Of a DNA stretch of 64,000 bases, positions 44,045-54,340 are shown piece by piece; within the stretch, counting starts at the first letter, position 1, and the number at the start of each line of letters is the position of its first letter. Below the pieces are notes generated by a model. That model was not told where the DNA came from. It did not search any database and saw nothing but the letters and a program-made list of their open reading frames with translations. This DNA is from Mycobacterium sp. Root135 (GTDB lineage Bacteria; Actinomycetota; Actinomycetes; Mycobacteriales; Mycobacteriaceae): positions 653,414 through 717,413 of the forward strand of contig NZ_LMEZ01000004.1 of NCBI RefSeq assembly GCF_001426545.1. Direction: 5' to 3'. The position numbers and the translations under genes are program-made.

Positions 44045-44841
44045 GAATCCCCTTTGCCAACAGTTAACTGCTGTATTGAACGTGGTGTTAATTTACCCCG
44101 GCTCATCGAAATTGCAACCGGTCCAGCTAACTCGAAATTGGACCCTATGCACTTTGCTGCCAGGAAAGCCCACACATGGGGGAAGGCTATGACTGAGCGG
44201 GTCGAGGCATTTGCTCCTCGCGTCGACCTCCCGGCCTACGCCAGCCAAATGGCAAACGGCCGCCTTCGCAGCCGTTGAGCCGCGGTGCCCCCCGGATCGT
44301 CGACCGTAGGCCCGACCGATGAGGCGGGAGTGCTGATCAGAGCGGTGCAGCCGTCGCCAAGGGAAGCCGAAGGACGTCGGGGCGGAATGCCGGGGTAGCA
44401 AACTTTCAAGATCGGTTATTTGCTGGATCGCGTCAGGGTCGCACCGATGGCCAGGGGTCCAGGTAGCGATGCCCGGGCCACGGGTGCCGAAATGGCGTGC
44501 CTTGGTGCGCCGATGTCCTCATTTCGAATGGCACTGGCGAACCCCATTGTTAGCAGAGGCGCAGACCTAGCTGGGCTCGACAGTTATTGCACATTTAGCC
44601 AATTGCACATCGGCCCGCGGCGGGCGCTCAAAATGCGCTCGACGCGATGGCCTTGCCGACGGTGGAGCGGGAGCCGGCAAGCCCGCGAGCCGGCGGCCTC
44701 AACGTCTAGGCTGTACACACCTACACGGGCTGGAGCCGAGCGAGTCGCGAAGCCCCGGCACACGCGAACCCGGACCCGGACCCTGCCGATTCGCGACCCT
44801 CGCCCGAGGGCCGTCCGAACCGATCAGAAACCTATGAACCG
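44045..44841. other. Long intergenic region between divergent genes, candidate control elements only
   Basis: About 800 bases. CAGTTAACTG (44061-44070) lies 17 bp before the secreted-protein start. Two ATTGCACAT direct repeats (44586-44594 and 44602-44610, 16 bp apart) lie about 240 bp upstream of the desaturase. A 29-codon frame at 44191-44278 has a GGGGAAGG-like element beside its ATG but no other support. I see no RNA gene or known riboswitch. Confidence 0.45.
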
Positions 44842-45978
44842 ATGGCCATTGCCGACGTCGCCGAGTACGCCCACTTGTCCGAATCCGACCTGGACGCGCT
44901 CGCCGCCGCATTGGACGACATCCGCCGCGACGTCGAAGCCACCCGCGGAACCCGCGATCGGACCTACATCCGCCGGACGATCGCGTTCCAACGCGCGCTG
45001 GAGCTTGCCTCCCGGTTGACGATCGCCGGCACCAAGGGCAGGCGCGGCTGGTGGCTCGGCACCCTCGGGCTCGCCGCTGCCAAGAGCATCGAGAACATGG
45101 AGATCGCCCACAACGTCGGCCACGGCCAATGGGACTGGATGAACGACCCCGAGATCCACTCCACCACCTGGGAGTGGGACATGGCGGGCCTGTCGTCGCA
45201 GTGGCGCTACTCCCACAACTACCGACACCACGTGAACACCAACGTCGTCGGGGTCGACGACGACCTCGGCTACGGCGTGCTGCGGGTGACCAAGGACCAG
45301 GAGTGGAACCCCGGTTACCTCTTCGCGCCGCTGCGGAGTGTGTTGCTCGCGCTCGGATTCGAGTGGGGCATCGCCCTTCACGATCTGTACTCGGAGCAGG
45401 AACGAGCCACCACCGATGCCGAGAAGTCGGCCCACGGCAAGGCACTGCTGCGCAAGATCGGCCGCCAGATGGGCAAGGACTACGCGCTGTACCCGGCCCT
45501 GAGCATGAAGCGGTGGCGACGGACCCTTGGCGCCAACATCACCGCCAACGTGCTGCGCAACATCTGGGCGTACGTGGTGATCTGTTGTGGCCACTTCGCC
45601 GACGGCGCCGAGAAGTTCGAGCCCGAGACGCTCGAGGACGAGACCAAGGCCGAGTGGTATCTACGACAGATGTTGGGCAGCGCCAACTTCGACGCCGGCC
45701 CCGTGATGGCGTTCATGAGCGGCAACCTCTGCTACCAGATCGAGCACCATCTGTTTCCCGACCTGCCGAGCAACCGCTATGCCGAGATCGCCAGGCGGGT
45801 GCGAGCGTTGTGCGACACCTACGAGCTGCCCTATACGACGGGCCACCTGATCAAGCAGTACCTGATGACGGTGCGCACGGTGTTCGCACTGGCCTTGCCA
45901 GACCGGTTCTCCGAGAACGGCTTTCGGCCGACTCGGCTAGGTGTCGAGAAGCTGCAACAGGTACGCGCCATATCCTGA
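44842..45978 (+). CDS. Membrane fatty-acid desaturase
   Basis: A 378-residue di-iron desaturase with the three His boxes H90NVGH94, H125NYRHH130 and QIEHH near residue 300 (followed by [10 protein letters not shown]). Hydrophobic segments flank them. The family introduces double bonds into acyl-CoA or lipid acyl chains with a separate reductase; the regiospecificity is unknown. There is no fused cytochrome b5 or ferredoxin domain. The 3' end overlaps the convergent rmlA by 42 bases. Confidence 0.9.
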   Translation: MAIADVAEYAHLSESDLDALAAALDDIRRDVEATRGTRDRTYIRRTIAFQRALELASRLTIAGTKGRRGWWLGTLGLAAAKSIENMEIAHNVGHGQWDWMNDPEIHSTTWEWDMAGLSSQWRYSHNYRHHVNTNVVGVDDDLGYGVLRVTKDQEWNPGYLFAPLRSVLLALGFEWGIALHDLYSEQERATTDAEKSAHGKALLRKIGRQMGKDYALYPALSMKRWRRTLGANITANVLRNIWAYVVICCGHFADGAEKFEPETLEDETKAEWYLRQMLGSANFDAGPVMAFMSGNLCYQIEHHLFPDLPSNRYAEIARRVRALCDTYELPYTTGHLIKQYLMTVRTVFALALPDRFSENGFRPTRLGVEKLQQVRAIS

Positions 45979-46800
45979 CTTCGTCAACGAGCGGGCCCGC
46001 CGGGCCAGCTGGTCGTCGTCGATGAAGCCGAGCCTCCAGGCGACTTCCTCTGGCACGCCGATCTTCAGGCCCTGCCTGCGCTCGATGGTGCGCACGTAGT
46101 CACTGGCGTCGAGCAGCGAGTCGAAGGTGCCGGTGTCGAGCCAAGCCGTGCCGCGCGCCAACACCTCGACGCCCAGCTTGCCCTGCTCGAGGTAGGTCCG
46201 GTTGACGTCGGTGATCTCGTACTCGCCACGGTCGGACGGCCGTAGCGACTTCGCGATCTCGACGACGTCGTTGTCGTAGAAGTACAGTCCCGGCACCGCG
46301 TAGTGAGACTTCGGGGTGGCCGGCTTCTCCTCCAGCGACAACGCTCTGCCGTCGTCGCCGAACTCGATGACGCCGTACGCCGACGGGTTGGCCACCCAGT
46401 ACGCGAAGATGGCGCCGCCGTCGACGTCGCGGAAACGAGCCAGGCTGGTGCCCAGACTCGGTCCGTAGAAGATGTTGTCGCCCAAGATCAATGCGACTGA
46501 ATCGTCGCCGATGTGGCCGGCGCCGACGACGAAGGCCTGGGCTACGCCGTCGGGGCGATCCTGGACCGCGTAGGTGACGTTCGTTCCGAAGTTCGAACCG
46601 TCCCCGAGCAATCGGGTGAAGGCCTCGACGTCACCCGCGGTGGTGATGACCTGGATGTCGCGGATGCCCGCCATGATGAGCGTCGAAAGCGAGTAGTAGA
46701 TCAGCGGCTTGTCGTACACGGGCAGCAATTGCTTGCACACGCCCATGGTGATCGGATACAGGCGAGTACCCGTGCCCCCGGCCAGGATGATTCCCCGCAT
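45937..46800 (-). CDS. rmlA: Glucose-1-phosphate thymidylyltransferase
   Basis: A 287-residue nucleotidyltransferase with the signature [11 protein letters not shown] (8-18), the [10 protein letters not shown] segment and [14 protein letters not shown]. It makes dTDP-glucose from glucose-1-phosphate and dTTP, the first step to dTDP-rhamnose, which is essential for the mycobacterial arabinogalactan linker. It matches M. tuberculosis Rv0334. The C-terminal coding end overlaps the convergent desaturase by 42 bases. The Thr-rich membrane protein lies 23 bases upstream on the same strand. Confidence 0.95.
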   Translation of the reverse strand: MRGIILAGGTGTRLYPITMGVCKQLLPVYDKPLIYYSLSTLIMAGIRDIQVITTAGDVEAFTRLLGDGSNFGTNVTYAVQDRPDGVAQAFVVGAGHIGDDSVALILGDNIFYGPSLGTSLARFRDVDGGAIFAYWVANPSAYGVIEFGDDGRALSLEEKPATPKSHYAVPGLYFYDNDVVEIAKSLRPSDRGEYEITDVNRTYLEQGKLGVEVLARGTAWLDTGTFDSLLDASDYVRTIERRQGLKIGVPEEVAWRLGFIDDDQLARRARSLTKSGYGAYLLQLLDT

Positions 46801-46823
46801 GCAAGCACCCTAGGTCAGGTGGG

Positions 46824-47477
46824 TCAGCCCGCGGCTCCGCCACCACTCGGCGTCTCGGGTGCCTCGGTCGGCGGCACCGTCACCGTTTGAGTCACGGTGC
46901 TGGTACTGGTGCTCGTCGACACGGTCGTGCTCGTGGTCGGACTCGGCGTCGTCGTGGTGGTCGTGGTGGTGGTGGTCGTCGTCGTCGTCGTCGGGCTGGT
47001 GGTCGTCGTCGTCGCCGCCGAAGAATCGGTCGTCGTGCTCGGCGCCTCGGTCTGCGTCACCGTCTCCGTGCCGCCGGTCGGTGCCGGTACGACGGACTCG
47101 GCCGACGACGGCGTGGTCGTCGCGCTGGTGCTCGACGTGGTCGACGTGGAACTCGAGCCGTCGTCGCCGGTGAGCGAGACGATGGCGTAGACGATCACCG
47201 CGAGGATGATGACGCCCAATGCGCCGAGGCTGACCAGACCCGGCGGCGTGCGATACCAGGGCCGCGGCGGCTCCGGTGGCGGCTGCTGGCCATGGGGATC
47301 CGGCGCTCCGTAGGGGTCCGGTGCCCCGTACGGGTCGGGCGCTCCGTAGTTCGAGGCCATCGTCGGCTCGCTGTAAGCCTGCGACTCGCCCTGCGGGTAG
47401 CTGCCGTACTGCGTCGGCTCGCCATCGGAGTAGTACGGGTCGTCTTGGGGTCCGCCGGGACCGTCGTTGCGCGCCAC
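46824..47477 (-). CDS. Single-span membrane protein with Thr-rich tail and GAPDPY repeats
   Basis: A 217-residue protein. The N-terminal cytoplasmic part contains three tandem YGAPDP units, followed by a proline-rich stretch and one membrane span (about residues 79-102, PGLVSLGALGVIILAVIVYAIV). The rest is a Ser/Thr-rich extracytoplasmic tail with a long poly-Thr run. No enzymatic domain is visible. The plan matches the tail regions of the actin-fold proteins at 9537 and 54341. It is probably co-transcribed with rmlA, 23 bases downstream. Confidence 0.75.
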   Translation of the reverse strand: MARNDGPGGPQDDPYYSDGEPTQYGSYPQGESQAYSEPTMASNYGAPDPYGAPDPYGAPDPHGQQPPPEPPRPWYRTPPGLVSLGALGVIILAVIVYAIVSLTGDDGSSSTSTTSSTSATTTPSSAESVVPAPTGGTETVTQTEAPSTTTDSSAATTTTTSPTTTTTTTTTTTTTTTPSPTTSTTVSTSTSTSTVTQTVTVPPTEAPETPSGGGAAG

Positions 47478-47911
47478 GGGACCCGATGCTACCCAGTACG
47501 GCCCCCGGTCTCGGGGGACCTCCGTCGGCGAGGCGCGCCGACGACGCGCCGAAACGCTCAGTTTTTTTGAAGGTTTTTTCGAGATGGCCTATACCACCTG
47601 ACCCGGCGTCATGGTCGGCTACCTTTTGAGCCAAACCTGCGTGGGCGTTGATTTTCCGGTCAAACGGCACCATAACGGTAATTATTCCGGCCACACGGCG
47701 TCCCCTGGGCGCGGGAACGAGCAGGTGCAGCAACCGCCAAACGCCCCGGCGTCGACCAGTAGGAATGTCCAGCGTCCTGGGAGTTCGCAGGCCAGAGGGT
47801 TGCCGCTCGGTGTCCATTCCTGAAAGTCCGAGTTGCCATCCGTCGTTTTTCGGAAAAGATGCAATGGCACCTCGACGGGAGGCGTACAGGTAATGGACAC
47901 CGTCGGGACAC
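47478..47911. other. Intergenic region upstream of the peptide transporter operon
   Basis: About 430 bases between divergent genes. Two T-tracts, T7 at 47562-47568 and T6 at 47574-47579 (12 bp apart), stand out in this GC-rich DNA and may bend DNA. AGGAATG (47761-47767) can pair with CATTCCT (47815-47821) in the transporter leader. No gene is seen. Confidence 0.4.
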
Positions 47912-49579
47912 ATGACCAAGGGATCTCACATGACCAAGATGCGCAAGGCGGTGACCGCGACCGTCGTCGCGGCGCTGACTACTTTCGGAGTCGCTGCCTG
48001 TGGGGGTGACACCGGTGACAGTAGTGGCGGCGGAGGTACCGGCGGTGGGGAGATCAACGTCTCGATGACGTCGTTCCCCGACTACGTCGACCCCCAACTC
48101 TCGTACACCGTCGAGGGCTGGGAAGTCCTGTACAACACGTACACGCCGCTGCTGACGTACAAGCACGCCAAGGGCGAGGAGGGCACCCAGGTCGTGCCCG
48201 GTCTCGCCGAGGCGATGCCCGAGATCTCCCCCGACGGCAAGACCTACAAGCTCAAGCTGCGCTCGAACATGAAGTACTCCGACGGCACGCCGATCAAGGC
48301 ATCGGACTTCACCTACGCCATTCAGCGACTCTTCAAGGCCAACTCCGGCGGCTCGGTGTTCTTCGAGACCATCGTCGGCGCCAAGGACTACGCCGACGGC
48401 AAGGCGCCCACGATCAGTGGCATCACCACCGACGACGCCACCGGCGACATCACCATCGCTCTCACCGACGCCAGCGGCACGTTCAACAACGTGCTCGCGC
48501 TGATGTTCGCCGCGCCCGTGCCGCCGAGCACGCCGCTGGACAAGGATTCGACCAACACCCCGCCACCGTCGAGCGGACCCTTCATGATCACGAAGGTCGA
48601 AGCGCCGCAGACATTGACGATGGAGCGCAACCCCAACTTCAAGACCGTCAAGGACGCGGGTGCCACCGAGGTTGCCGACGCGAACGTCGACAAGATCACC
48701 GTCACCCAGAACAAGAGCAACTCCGCACAGGTGACCGGGGTCGAGCAGAACACCATCGACTTCATGGTCGACCCGCCCGACGCCGACCGCCTTGCCGAGG
48801 TGAAGTCGAAGTTCGGCGAGCGCTTCAGCCTGAACGACTCGATCAACACCTACTACTTCTTCATGAACAACCAGAAGGCGCCCTTCAACGACATCCGGGT
48901 GCGCCAGGCCATCAACTACGCCATCGACCCGGAGGCGCTCAACCGCGTGTTCGGCGGCCGGTTGCATCCGACGCAGCAGATCCTGCCCCCGGGAATGCCG
49001 GGCTACGAGGAGTACAAGCCCTACCCGCACGACATGGAGAAGGCCAAGGCCCTTCTGGCCGAAGCGAATCCGGCCGACAAGGACATCACCGTCTGGACCG
49101 ACGACGAGCCGGACCGCAAGCGGATCGGCGAGTACTACCATGACCTGCTCACCCAGCTGGGCTTCAACGCCACGCTCAAGGTGGTCGCCGGTGACGTCTA
49201 CTTCGCCACGATCGGCAACACCTCGACCCCCGATCTGGACACCGGGTTCACCGACTGGTTCCAGGACTTCCCGCACCCGGACGACTTCTTCCGACCGCTG
49301 CTCAACGGCCAGAACATCCTGCCGACCAACAACAGCAACTACTCGCAGGTGAACCTCCCCGAGCTCGACGCCAAGATGAACGACCTGGCGAAGGAGCAGT
49401 TGACCGACGACGTCAAGAAGCAGTACGCCGCCCTCGACAAGTCCTACATGGAGCAAGCGGTCTGGGCGCCCTACGGCAACGAGGAGCACACCACGTTCGT
49501 CTCCGATCGGATCGACTTCGACAAGACGATCCCCCATCTGCTCTTCACTCAGGACTACTCCGCGTTCGCCCTGAAGTGA
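47912..49579 (+). CDS. ABC-transporter peptide-binding lipoprotein (DppA/OppA type)
   Basis: A 555-residue solute-binding protein (SBP_bac_5). A lipoprotein signal ends in VAAC, giving acylated Cys30 from the first Met, followed by a Gly-rich linker. Family segments are VPGLAEAMPEISPDGKTYKLKL, KYSDGTPIKASDFTYAI, RVRQAINYAID and the C-terminal YFATIGNTSTPDL region. The ligand is probably a peptide or similar, but not determined. ATG at 47912, 47930 or 47939 could start; all keep the signal. It is the first gene of a five-gene operon, and the next gene starts inside its stop (GTGA). Confidence 0.9.
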   Translation: MTKGSHMTKMRKAVTATVVAALTTFGVAACGGDTGDSSGGGGTGGGEINVSMTSFPDYVDPQLSYTVEGWEVLYNTYTPLLTYKHAKGEEGTQVVPGLAEAMPEISPDGKTYKLKLRSNMKYSDGTPIKASDFTYAIQRLFKANSGGSVFFETIVGAKDYADGKAPTISGITTDDATGDITIALTDASGTFNNVLALMFAAPVPPSTPLDKDSTNTPPPSSGPFMITKVEAPQTLTMERNPNFKTVKDAGATEVADANVDKITVTQNKSNSAQVTGVEQNTIDFMVDPPDADRLAEVKSKFGERFSLNDSINTYYFFMNNQKAPFNDIRVRQAINYAIDPEALNRVFGGRLHPTQQILPPGMPGYEEYKPYPHDMEKAKALLAEANPADKDITVWTDDEPDRKRIGEYYHDLLTQLGFNATLKVVAGDVYFATIGNTSTPDLDTGFTDWFQDFPHPDDFFRPLLNGQNILPTNNSNYSQVNLPELDAKMNDLAKEQLTDDVKKQYAALDKSYMEQAVWAPYGNEEHTTFVSDRIDFDKTIPHLLFTQDYSAFALK

Positions 49580-50613
49580 CCGGTTCAGTAGGAGAGATCG
49601 AAGCACCAGGCATTCCTCCCGTCCCGGCCGGCGTCGCCCCCGACGCCGTCCGGGGCAGGAGCCCCTGGTACCTGGCGTGGGTTCGCTTGCGCCGCAACCG
49701 CGTTGCGCTCGGGTTTGGCGTCCTGTTCATCTTGATCGTGCTGGTCTGCCTGGCCGCCCCGCTGTGGGCCGACCACGTGGCACACACGGGACCGGACGCC
49801 AACCACATCACCGACAAGGTGATGGTCGACGGTCAGGAGGAGTACGTCGTATCCCCCGACGGCACGCCGATCGGACCCGGTCTGCACGGCCGGTACCTGC
49901 TTGGCGCCGACCAGAACGGCCGCGACGTGATGGTGCGACTGCTCTACGGCGGCCGCACGTCCATCTTCATCGGCGTCGCCGCCGCACTGGTCACCACCGT
50001 GCTCGCGGTCCTGGTCGGCCTGTTGTGCGGCTACTACCGCGGGTGGATCGACGCGATCCTGTCCAGGATCATGGACGTGGTCTGGGCGTTCCCGGTGCTG
50101 CTCCTCGGCATCGCGCTTGGCACGACGCTCGCGCTAGGCGGCCTGAAGATTGGCGGTCTCGCGATTTCGGGTGACTCCGTGTGGATTCCGATCATGATCA
50201 TCGGGTTGGTCTACGTGCCGTACATGGCTCGGCCGATCCGCGGTGAGATCCTCGCGCTTCGGGAGAAGGAGTTCGTCGAGGCCGCCGTCGCACAGGGCAA
50301 GGGACCGATCCGGATCATGGTCTCCGAGCTGCTGCCCAACGTCATCTCGACCATCATCGTGTTCTTCACCCTCAACATCGCCAACAACATGTTGCTGGAG
50401 TCGTCGCTGTCGTTCCTCGGCGCCGGCGTGCGTCCGCCAAGCGCGTCGTGGGGCACCATGATCGCCGACGGCTACCAGAACATCTACACCGCACCACATC
50501 TCACGATCGTGCCTGGCGCGATGATCGTGTTGACGGTGTTGTCGCTCAACGTGTTCGGCGACGGTCTGCGTGACGCGCTGGACCCGCGGGCCAAGATCCG
50601 ACTGGAGCACTAA
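49576..50613 (+). CDS. Peptide ABC-transporter permease (DppC type)
   Basis: A 345-residue permease with the N-terminal DppC/OppC leader region (RGRSPWYLAWVRLRRNRVALGFGVL), a long extracytoplasmic loop and the EAA-type motif EAAVAQGKGPIRIMVSELLPN that contacts the ATPases. The GTG start overlaps the stop of the binding-protein gene. The operon places the C-type permease before the B-type one, the reverse of the usual DppBC order. Confidence 0.9.
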   Translation: MTGSVGEIEAPGIPPVPAGVAPDAVRGRSPWYLAWVRLRRNRVALGFGVLFILIVLVCLAAPLWADHVAHTGPDANHITDKVMVDGQEEYVVSPDGTPIGPGLHGRYLLGADQNGRDVMVRLLYGGRTSIFIGVAAALVTTVLAVLVGLLCGYYRGWIDAILSRIMDVVWAFPVLLLGIALGTTLALGGLKIGGLAISGDSVWIPIMIIGLVYVPYMARPIRGEILALREKEFVEAAVAQGKGPIRIMVSELLPNVISTIIVFFTLNIANNMLLESSLSFLGAGVRPPSASWGTMIADGYQNIYTAPHLTIVPGAMIVLTVLSLNVFGDGLRDALDPRAKIRLEH

Positions 50614-50616
50614 CCA

Positions 50617-51579
50617 ATGTTGAGATTCGCCGTCAGGCGACTTATCGGGATGGCTGCCGTCCTCTTCGCGATCTCGGTGATCGTCTTTCTGATCTTCAAC
50701 GTCATCCCCAACTCCGATCCCGCGCAGCGCATTGCGGGCAAGAACGCCAACCCCGCGCTGATTGCCCGCGTCAGGGCGGACCTCGGTCTCGACCAGTCGA
50801 TCGTCACGCAGTACCTGACGATGATGAAGCGGATCTTCACGGGCACGCTCACCTCGTATGCCAGCTCGCAGAACGTCGGCGAGCAGATCTGGAAGGGCCT
50901 GCCCGCCACGCTGTCGCTGTGCATCGGCGCAGCGGTGCTCTGGATGGCACTCGCCGTGGTGTTCGGCTACCTCAGCGCCGTACACGCCGGGAAGTTCACC
51001 GACCGGACGCTGACGATCCTGGCGTTGGTCGGCATCTCGGTACCGGTCTTCTGGCTCGCGGCAATCCTGTTGTACTACTTGAGCTTCAAGGCCCAGATCT
51101 TCCCGACCAGCAGCTACGTTCCTCTTACCAAGAACCCCGGGCAGTGGGCGTATCACCTGGTGTTGCCCTGGATAACGCTCGCGGTGCTGTTCGTCGGCTT
51201 CTACAGTCGCGTCCTGCGATCCAACATGCTCGACGTGATGAACGAGGACTACGTCCGCACGGCACGCGCCAAGGGCATCAGCGAACGTCAGATCCGCATC
51301 AAGCACGTGCTGCGCAACTCGATGATCCCGATCATCACGTTGTTCGGGTTGGACTTCGGCGCGGTCGTGGGTGGCGGCGCCATCCTCACCGAAACCGTGT
51401 TCAACATCAACGGCGTCGGGCTCTACGCGGGCCAGGCCATCGGCAGCCTCGACCTTCCACCGCTGATGGGCGTCACCATGTTCGGCGCATTCTTCATCGT
51501 GCTGTTCAACACCGTGGTCGACGTCCTGTACGCATTCCTAGATCCACGCATCCGACTCGGCGAGGCGGCCCCAGCATGA
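50617..51579 (+). CDS. Peptide ABC-transporter permease (DppB type)
   Basis: A 320-residue permease starting [20 protein letters not shown] with about six spans. The coupling motif is [26 protein letters not shown], and [17 protein letters not shown] is a typical DppB/OppB segment. It begins 3 bases after the DppC-type gene, and its stop overlaps the first ATPase start (ATGA). Confidence 0.92.
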   Translation: MLRFAVRRLIGMAAVLFAISVIVFLIFNVIPNSDPAQRIAGKNANPALIARVRADLGLDQSIVTQYLTMMKRIFTGTLTSYASSQNVGEQIWKGLPATLSLCIGAAVLWMALAVVFGYLSAVHAGKFTDRTLTILALVGISVPVFWLAAILLYYLSFKAQIFPTSSYVPLTKNPGQWAYHLVLPWITLAVLFVGFYSRVLRSNMLDVMNEDYVRTARAKGISERQIRIKHVLRNSMIPIITLFGLDFGAVVGGGAILTETVFNINGVGLYAGQAIGSLDLPPLMGVTMFGAFFIVLFNTVVDVLYAFLDPRIRLGEAAPA

Positions 51580-52577
51580 TCCTTTCCGTGAAGGACCTCA
51601 CCGTCAGCTTCGCCACCGACGGCGGCGTGGTGCGGGCGGTCGAGGGCGTCTCGTTCTCGATCGACAAGGGTGAAATCCTCGCCATCGTCGGCGAATCCGG
51701 GTCAGGCAAGAGCGTCACGGCCCAGACCATCCTCGGTCTGACCCGCGCGCCCAATGCGTCGATCACCGGTTCGGTCGAGTTCGACGGCCGTGATCTCACC
51801 CAGTTGGATGACGAAGCGCTGCGCGAGGTGCGTGGCAAGCGCATCGCGATGATCTTCCAGGATCCGATGACGTCGCTGAATCCGGTCTACCGGGTCGGCG
51901 AACAGATCGTGGAGATGATCCGGGCGCACGAGAAGGTGTCCAAGAAGGAGGCTCGGGACAGCGCCGTCGACCTGTTGCGGTCAGTCGGCATCCCCAATCC
52001 CGAACGGCGCGTGCACGATTACCCCCACGAGTTCTCCGGTGGCATGCGACAGCGGGTCATGATCGCGATGGCCCTGGCGCTGGATCCCGACGTGCTGATC
52101 GCCGACGAACCGACCACCGCGCTCGACGTCACCGTGCAGGCGCAGATCCTGCGGCTGCTCGACAAGCTCAACCGGGAACGCGGCCTCGCCGTCGTCCTGA
52201 TCACCCACGACCTCGGCGTCGTCGCCGAGGTCGCCGACCGGGTCGCCGTGATGTACGCGGGCCAAATCGTCGAGGACGCGACGCTCGACGACATCTTCTA
52301 CGATCCGCAGCATCCGTACACGTGGGGTCTTCTCGGCTCGCTCGCGCGACTCGACCAACCGCGCCCCATTCGACTGGCTCAGATCGCGGGATCGCCACCG
52401 TCGCTTCTGAATCCGCCGACGGGTTGCCGCTTCGCGGCGCGCTGCCCGCACGAGTTCGACAAGTGCTCGGAGCCGCCTCCGTTGCACGGTGACCGCTGCT
52501 GGCTCGACCCGAAAGACAAGCGCAGATTGCGCGACGTCGACGGCCACATCGGCCTGCGAAAGGACGTGGCGTCATGA
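51576..52577 (+). CDS. Peptide ABC-transporter ATPase (DppD type)
   Basis: A 333-residue ATPase with Walker A GESGSGKS near residue 38, Q-loop [11 protein letters not shown], signature FSGGMRQRV, Walker [13 protein letters not shown] and H-loop THDLG. The C-terminal oligopeptide-transporter extension ([16 protein letters not shown]) carries conserved cysteines, which in DppD/OppF-type ATPases bind an iron-sulfur cluster in some species. It overlaps both neighbours by 4 bases. Confidence 0.93.
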   Translation: MILSVKDLTVSFATDGGVVRAVEGVSFSIDKGEILAIVGESGSGKSVTAQTILGLTRAPNASITGSVEFDGRDLTQLDDEALREVRGKRIAMIFQDPMTSLNPVYRVGEQIVEMIRAHEKVSKKEARDSAVDLLRSVGIPNPERRVHDYPHEFSGGMRQRVMIAMALALDPDVLIADEPTTALDVTVQAQILRLLDKLNRERGLAVVLITHDLGVVAEVADRVAVMYAGQIVEDATLDDIFYDPQHPYTWGLLGSLARLDQPRPIRLAQIAGSPPSLLNPPTGCRFAARCPHEFDKCSEPPPLHGDRCWLDPKDKRRLRDVDGHIGLRKDVAS

Positions 52578-53572
52578 CTGGTGAACCCCTGCTCGAGGTA
52601 ACCGACTTGGTCAAGCACTTCCCCGTGAAGTCCGGTGTGGTCGTCGACCGCGTGGTGGCTCACGTCAAGGCTGTCGACGGGGTCAGCCTGACCATCAACG
52701 AGGGCGAAACCCTGGGCCTGGTGGGCGAATCCGGCTGCGGCAAGTCGACTCTCAGCCGGACCATCCTGCAGCTGACCGCACCGACGTCGGGTTCTGTGAA
52801 GTTCCTCGGCGAGGAGTTGGTGGGCCGGTCCCGGCGCAGCCTGCGTCCGGTGCGGCGACAGATGCAGATGATCTTCCAGGATCCCTACGCCTCGCTGAAC
52901 CCCCGCAAGCGCGTCGGGCAAATCATCGGCGAACCCATGGAGTTGCATGGGCTGGCCGACGGCCGTGACGTGAACAAGCGGGTACAGGACCTGCTCGATC
53001 GCGTCGGCCTCAGCGCCGAGCACGCCAGCCGCTACCCGCACGAGTTCAGCGGCGGTCAGCGACAGCGGATCGGAATCGCCCGTGCCCTCGCCCTCAAGCC
53101 GAAGCTGATCATCGCCGACGAACCCGTCTCCGCCCTGGACGTCTCGGTGCAGGCCCAGATCGTGAACCTGCTCAAGGATCTTCAGACGGAGTTGGGCCTG
53201 TCGTACCTCTTCGTCGCGCACGACCTCGGGGTGGTGCGGCACGTCTCAGACCGTGTCGCCGTGATGTACCTCGGCCGGATCGTCGAAAGTGCCCCTGCCG
53301 GAAAGCTTTACGACCACCCGCTGCATCCCTACTCGAACGCGTTGCTCTCGGCGGTACCGATCCCCGATCCCAAGCTCAACGTCTCACGCGAACGACTGGT
53401 CCTCGAGGGCGACGTGCCCAGCCCCATCGATCCGCCGTCGGGCTGCCACTTCCACACTCGCTGCCCGTGGGCGACGGAGGTGTGCACCACCGACGATCCT
53501 CGGCTCGAGGAGCTGGAGCCCGCTCACGTGGCGGCCTGCCACCACCCACGCAACCTGGTCGGGCAAAGCTGA
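52574..53572 (+). CDS. Peptide ABC-transporter ATPase (DppF type)
   Basis: A 332-residue ATPase with Walker [10 protein letters not shown] near residue 51, Q-loop [11 protein letters not shown], signature FSGGQRQRI, Walker [13 protein letters not shown] and H-loop AHDLG, and the C-terminal [14 protein letters not shown] extension. It pairs with the DppD-type ATPase to drive import. It is the last gene of the A-C-B-D-F operon and is convergent with the PASTA protein gene, with only 7 bases between stops. Confidence 0.93.
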   Translation: MTGEPLLEVTDLVKHFPVKSGVVVDRVVAHVKAVDGVSLTINEGETLGLVGESGCGKSTLSRTILQLTAPTSGSVKFLGEELVGRSRRSLRPVRRQMQMIFQDPYASLNPRKRVGQIIGEPMELHGLADGRDVNKRVQDLLDRVGLSAEHASRYPHEFSGGQRQRIGIARALALKPKLIIADEPVSALDVSVQAQIVNLLKDLQTELGLSYLFVAHDLGVVRHVSDRVAVMYLGRIVESAPAGKLYDHPLHPYSNALLSAVPIPDPKLNVSRERLVLEGDVPSPIDPPSGCHFHTRCPWATEVCTTDDPRLEELEPAHVAACHHPRNLVGQS

Positions 53573-53579
53573 ATTCGAG

Positions 53580-53984
53580 TTACTTGGACGGTGCCGGAGC
53601 GGTCGACGACGCTGCCGCTTCGGCAGCGGCCTTGGCCGCCTTGCCCTCAGCACTCGCGGCCGAGAATCCCGGCGTCTTCGACGACGCTTCGCCGTCGTCG
53701 CAGTTCAACGAGACGAGCAGCTGGTTCGTTGCCGATCCGCCGCTGTTCTCCGGGGCAGGCACGGTCCTGGCGACGGTATTGGTCACCATGCAGTCCGGCC
53801 ACGCCTTCTGATCACCCACCGTGGTGGAGACCACAGCCTTGAGGCCCGCGCCGCTGATCGCCGACTCGGCGTCGCTGTACTTCTGCCCCACGACGTCCGG
53901 GGTCGTACCTGCCTGCGCCACACCGGCACCGAGGCACATCAGCGCCGACGCGGCCAGAACCACACTGCTGGCTAGTCTTCGCAT
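53580..53984 (-). CDS. Secreted PASTA-domain protein
   Basis: A 134-residue protein with a signal peptide (MRRLASSVVLAASALMCLGAGVAQA) and one PASTA-like domain (TPDVVGQKYSDAESAISGAGLKAVV) containing a Cys pair (DCMVTN, LNCDD). An Ala/Lys/Pro-rich C-terminal tail follows. PASTA domains bind muropeptides or beta-lactams in kinases and penicillin-binding proteins; stand-alone secreted copies are common in mycobacteria. It starts 1 base after the stop of the gene at 53986, so the two are co-transcribed. Confidence 0.78.
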   Translation of the reverse strand: MRRLASSVVLAASALMCLGAGVAQAGTTPDVVGQKYSDAESAISGAGLKAVVSTTVGDQKAWPDCMVTNTVARTVPAPENSGGSATNQLLVSLNCDDGEASSKTPGFSAASAEGKAAKAAAEAAASSTAPAPSK

Positions 53985-53985
53985 G

Positions 53986-54258
53986 TCAGGACGCCCCCTT
54001 CGGTACGGCCTTGAGAATCGGCTCCACCGACGTGGGGGTGGTCCACGTCGCGGTGGCCCCCATCGTCATAGCGTTGTCGGTCGGCTGGACGAAGGTGGTG
54101 TTGGCGGGTGCGTCACCCGAACCCGCCAGGTCGACGCCACTGGTGGTGGGGTGGCCGGAGCCGAGGCTGAGGACCCCCAGTGTGACGAATGCGGCGGCTC
54201 CCGCCACTCCAAGCACTTTCACGCGCAAACCGTCGGTCTGCAATCTCTTCTCGGTCAT
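53986..54258 (-). CDS. Small membrane/exported protein of unknown function
   Basis: A 90-residue protein, MTEKRLQTDGLRVKVLGVAG, with one N-terminal hydrophobic segment (about 13-33) that serves as a signal anchor and a Thr/Gly-rich exported tail. No family is recognised. It lies between the actin-fold ATPase gene (82-base gap) and the PASTA gene (1-base gap) on the same strand. Confidence 0.65.
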   Translation of the reverse strand: MTEKRLQTDGLRVKVLGVAGAAAFVTLGVLSLGSGHPTTSGVDLAGSGDAPANTTFVQPTDNAMTMGATATWTTPTSVEPILKAVPKGAS

Positions 54259-54340
54259 GGACAGATGGTGGGCCGCTCACCCCCAGGAAACCTGGAACCC
54301 CACTGTGACGTTCCTTCGTGCCCTTTTGGGCTCACAGGAA

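Noticed and set aside
44191..44278. 29-codon frame with a purine-rich element before its ATG
   Set aside because: Too short, and the spacing to the purine stretch is too tight for a normal ribosome-binding site.
47330..47400. YGAPDP triple repeat as a DNA-level tandem repeat locus
   Set aside because: Only three copies and confined to coding sequence; described within the gene entry instead.
47761..47821. AGGAATG/CATTCCT pairing as a riboswitch for the peptide transporter
   Set aside because: Seven base pairs closing a 47-base loop, with no conserved core I recognise; insufficient to call.
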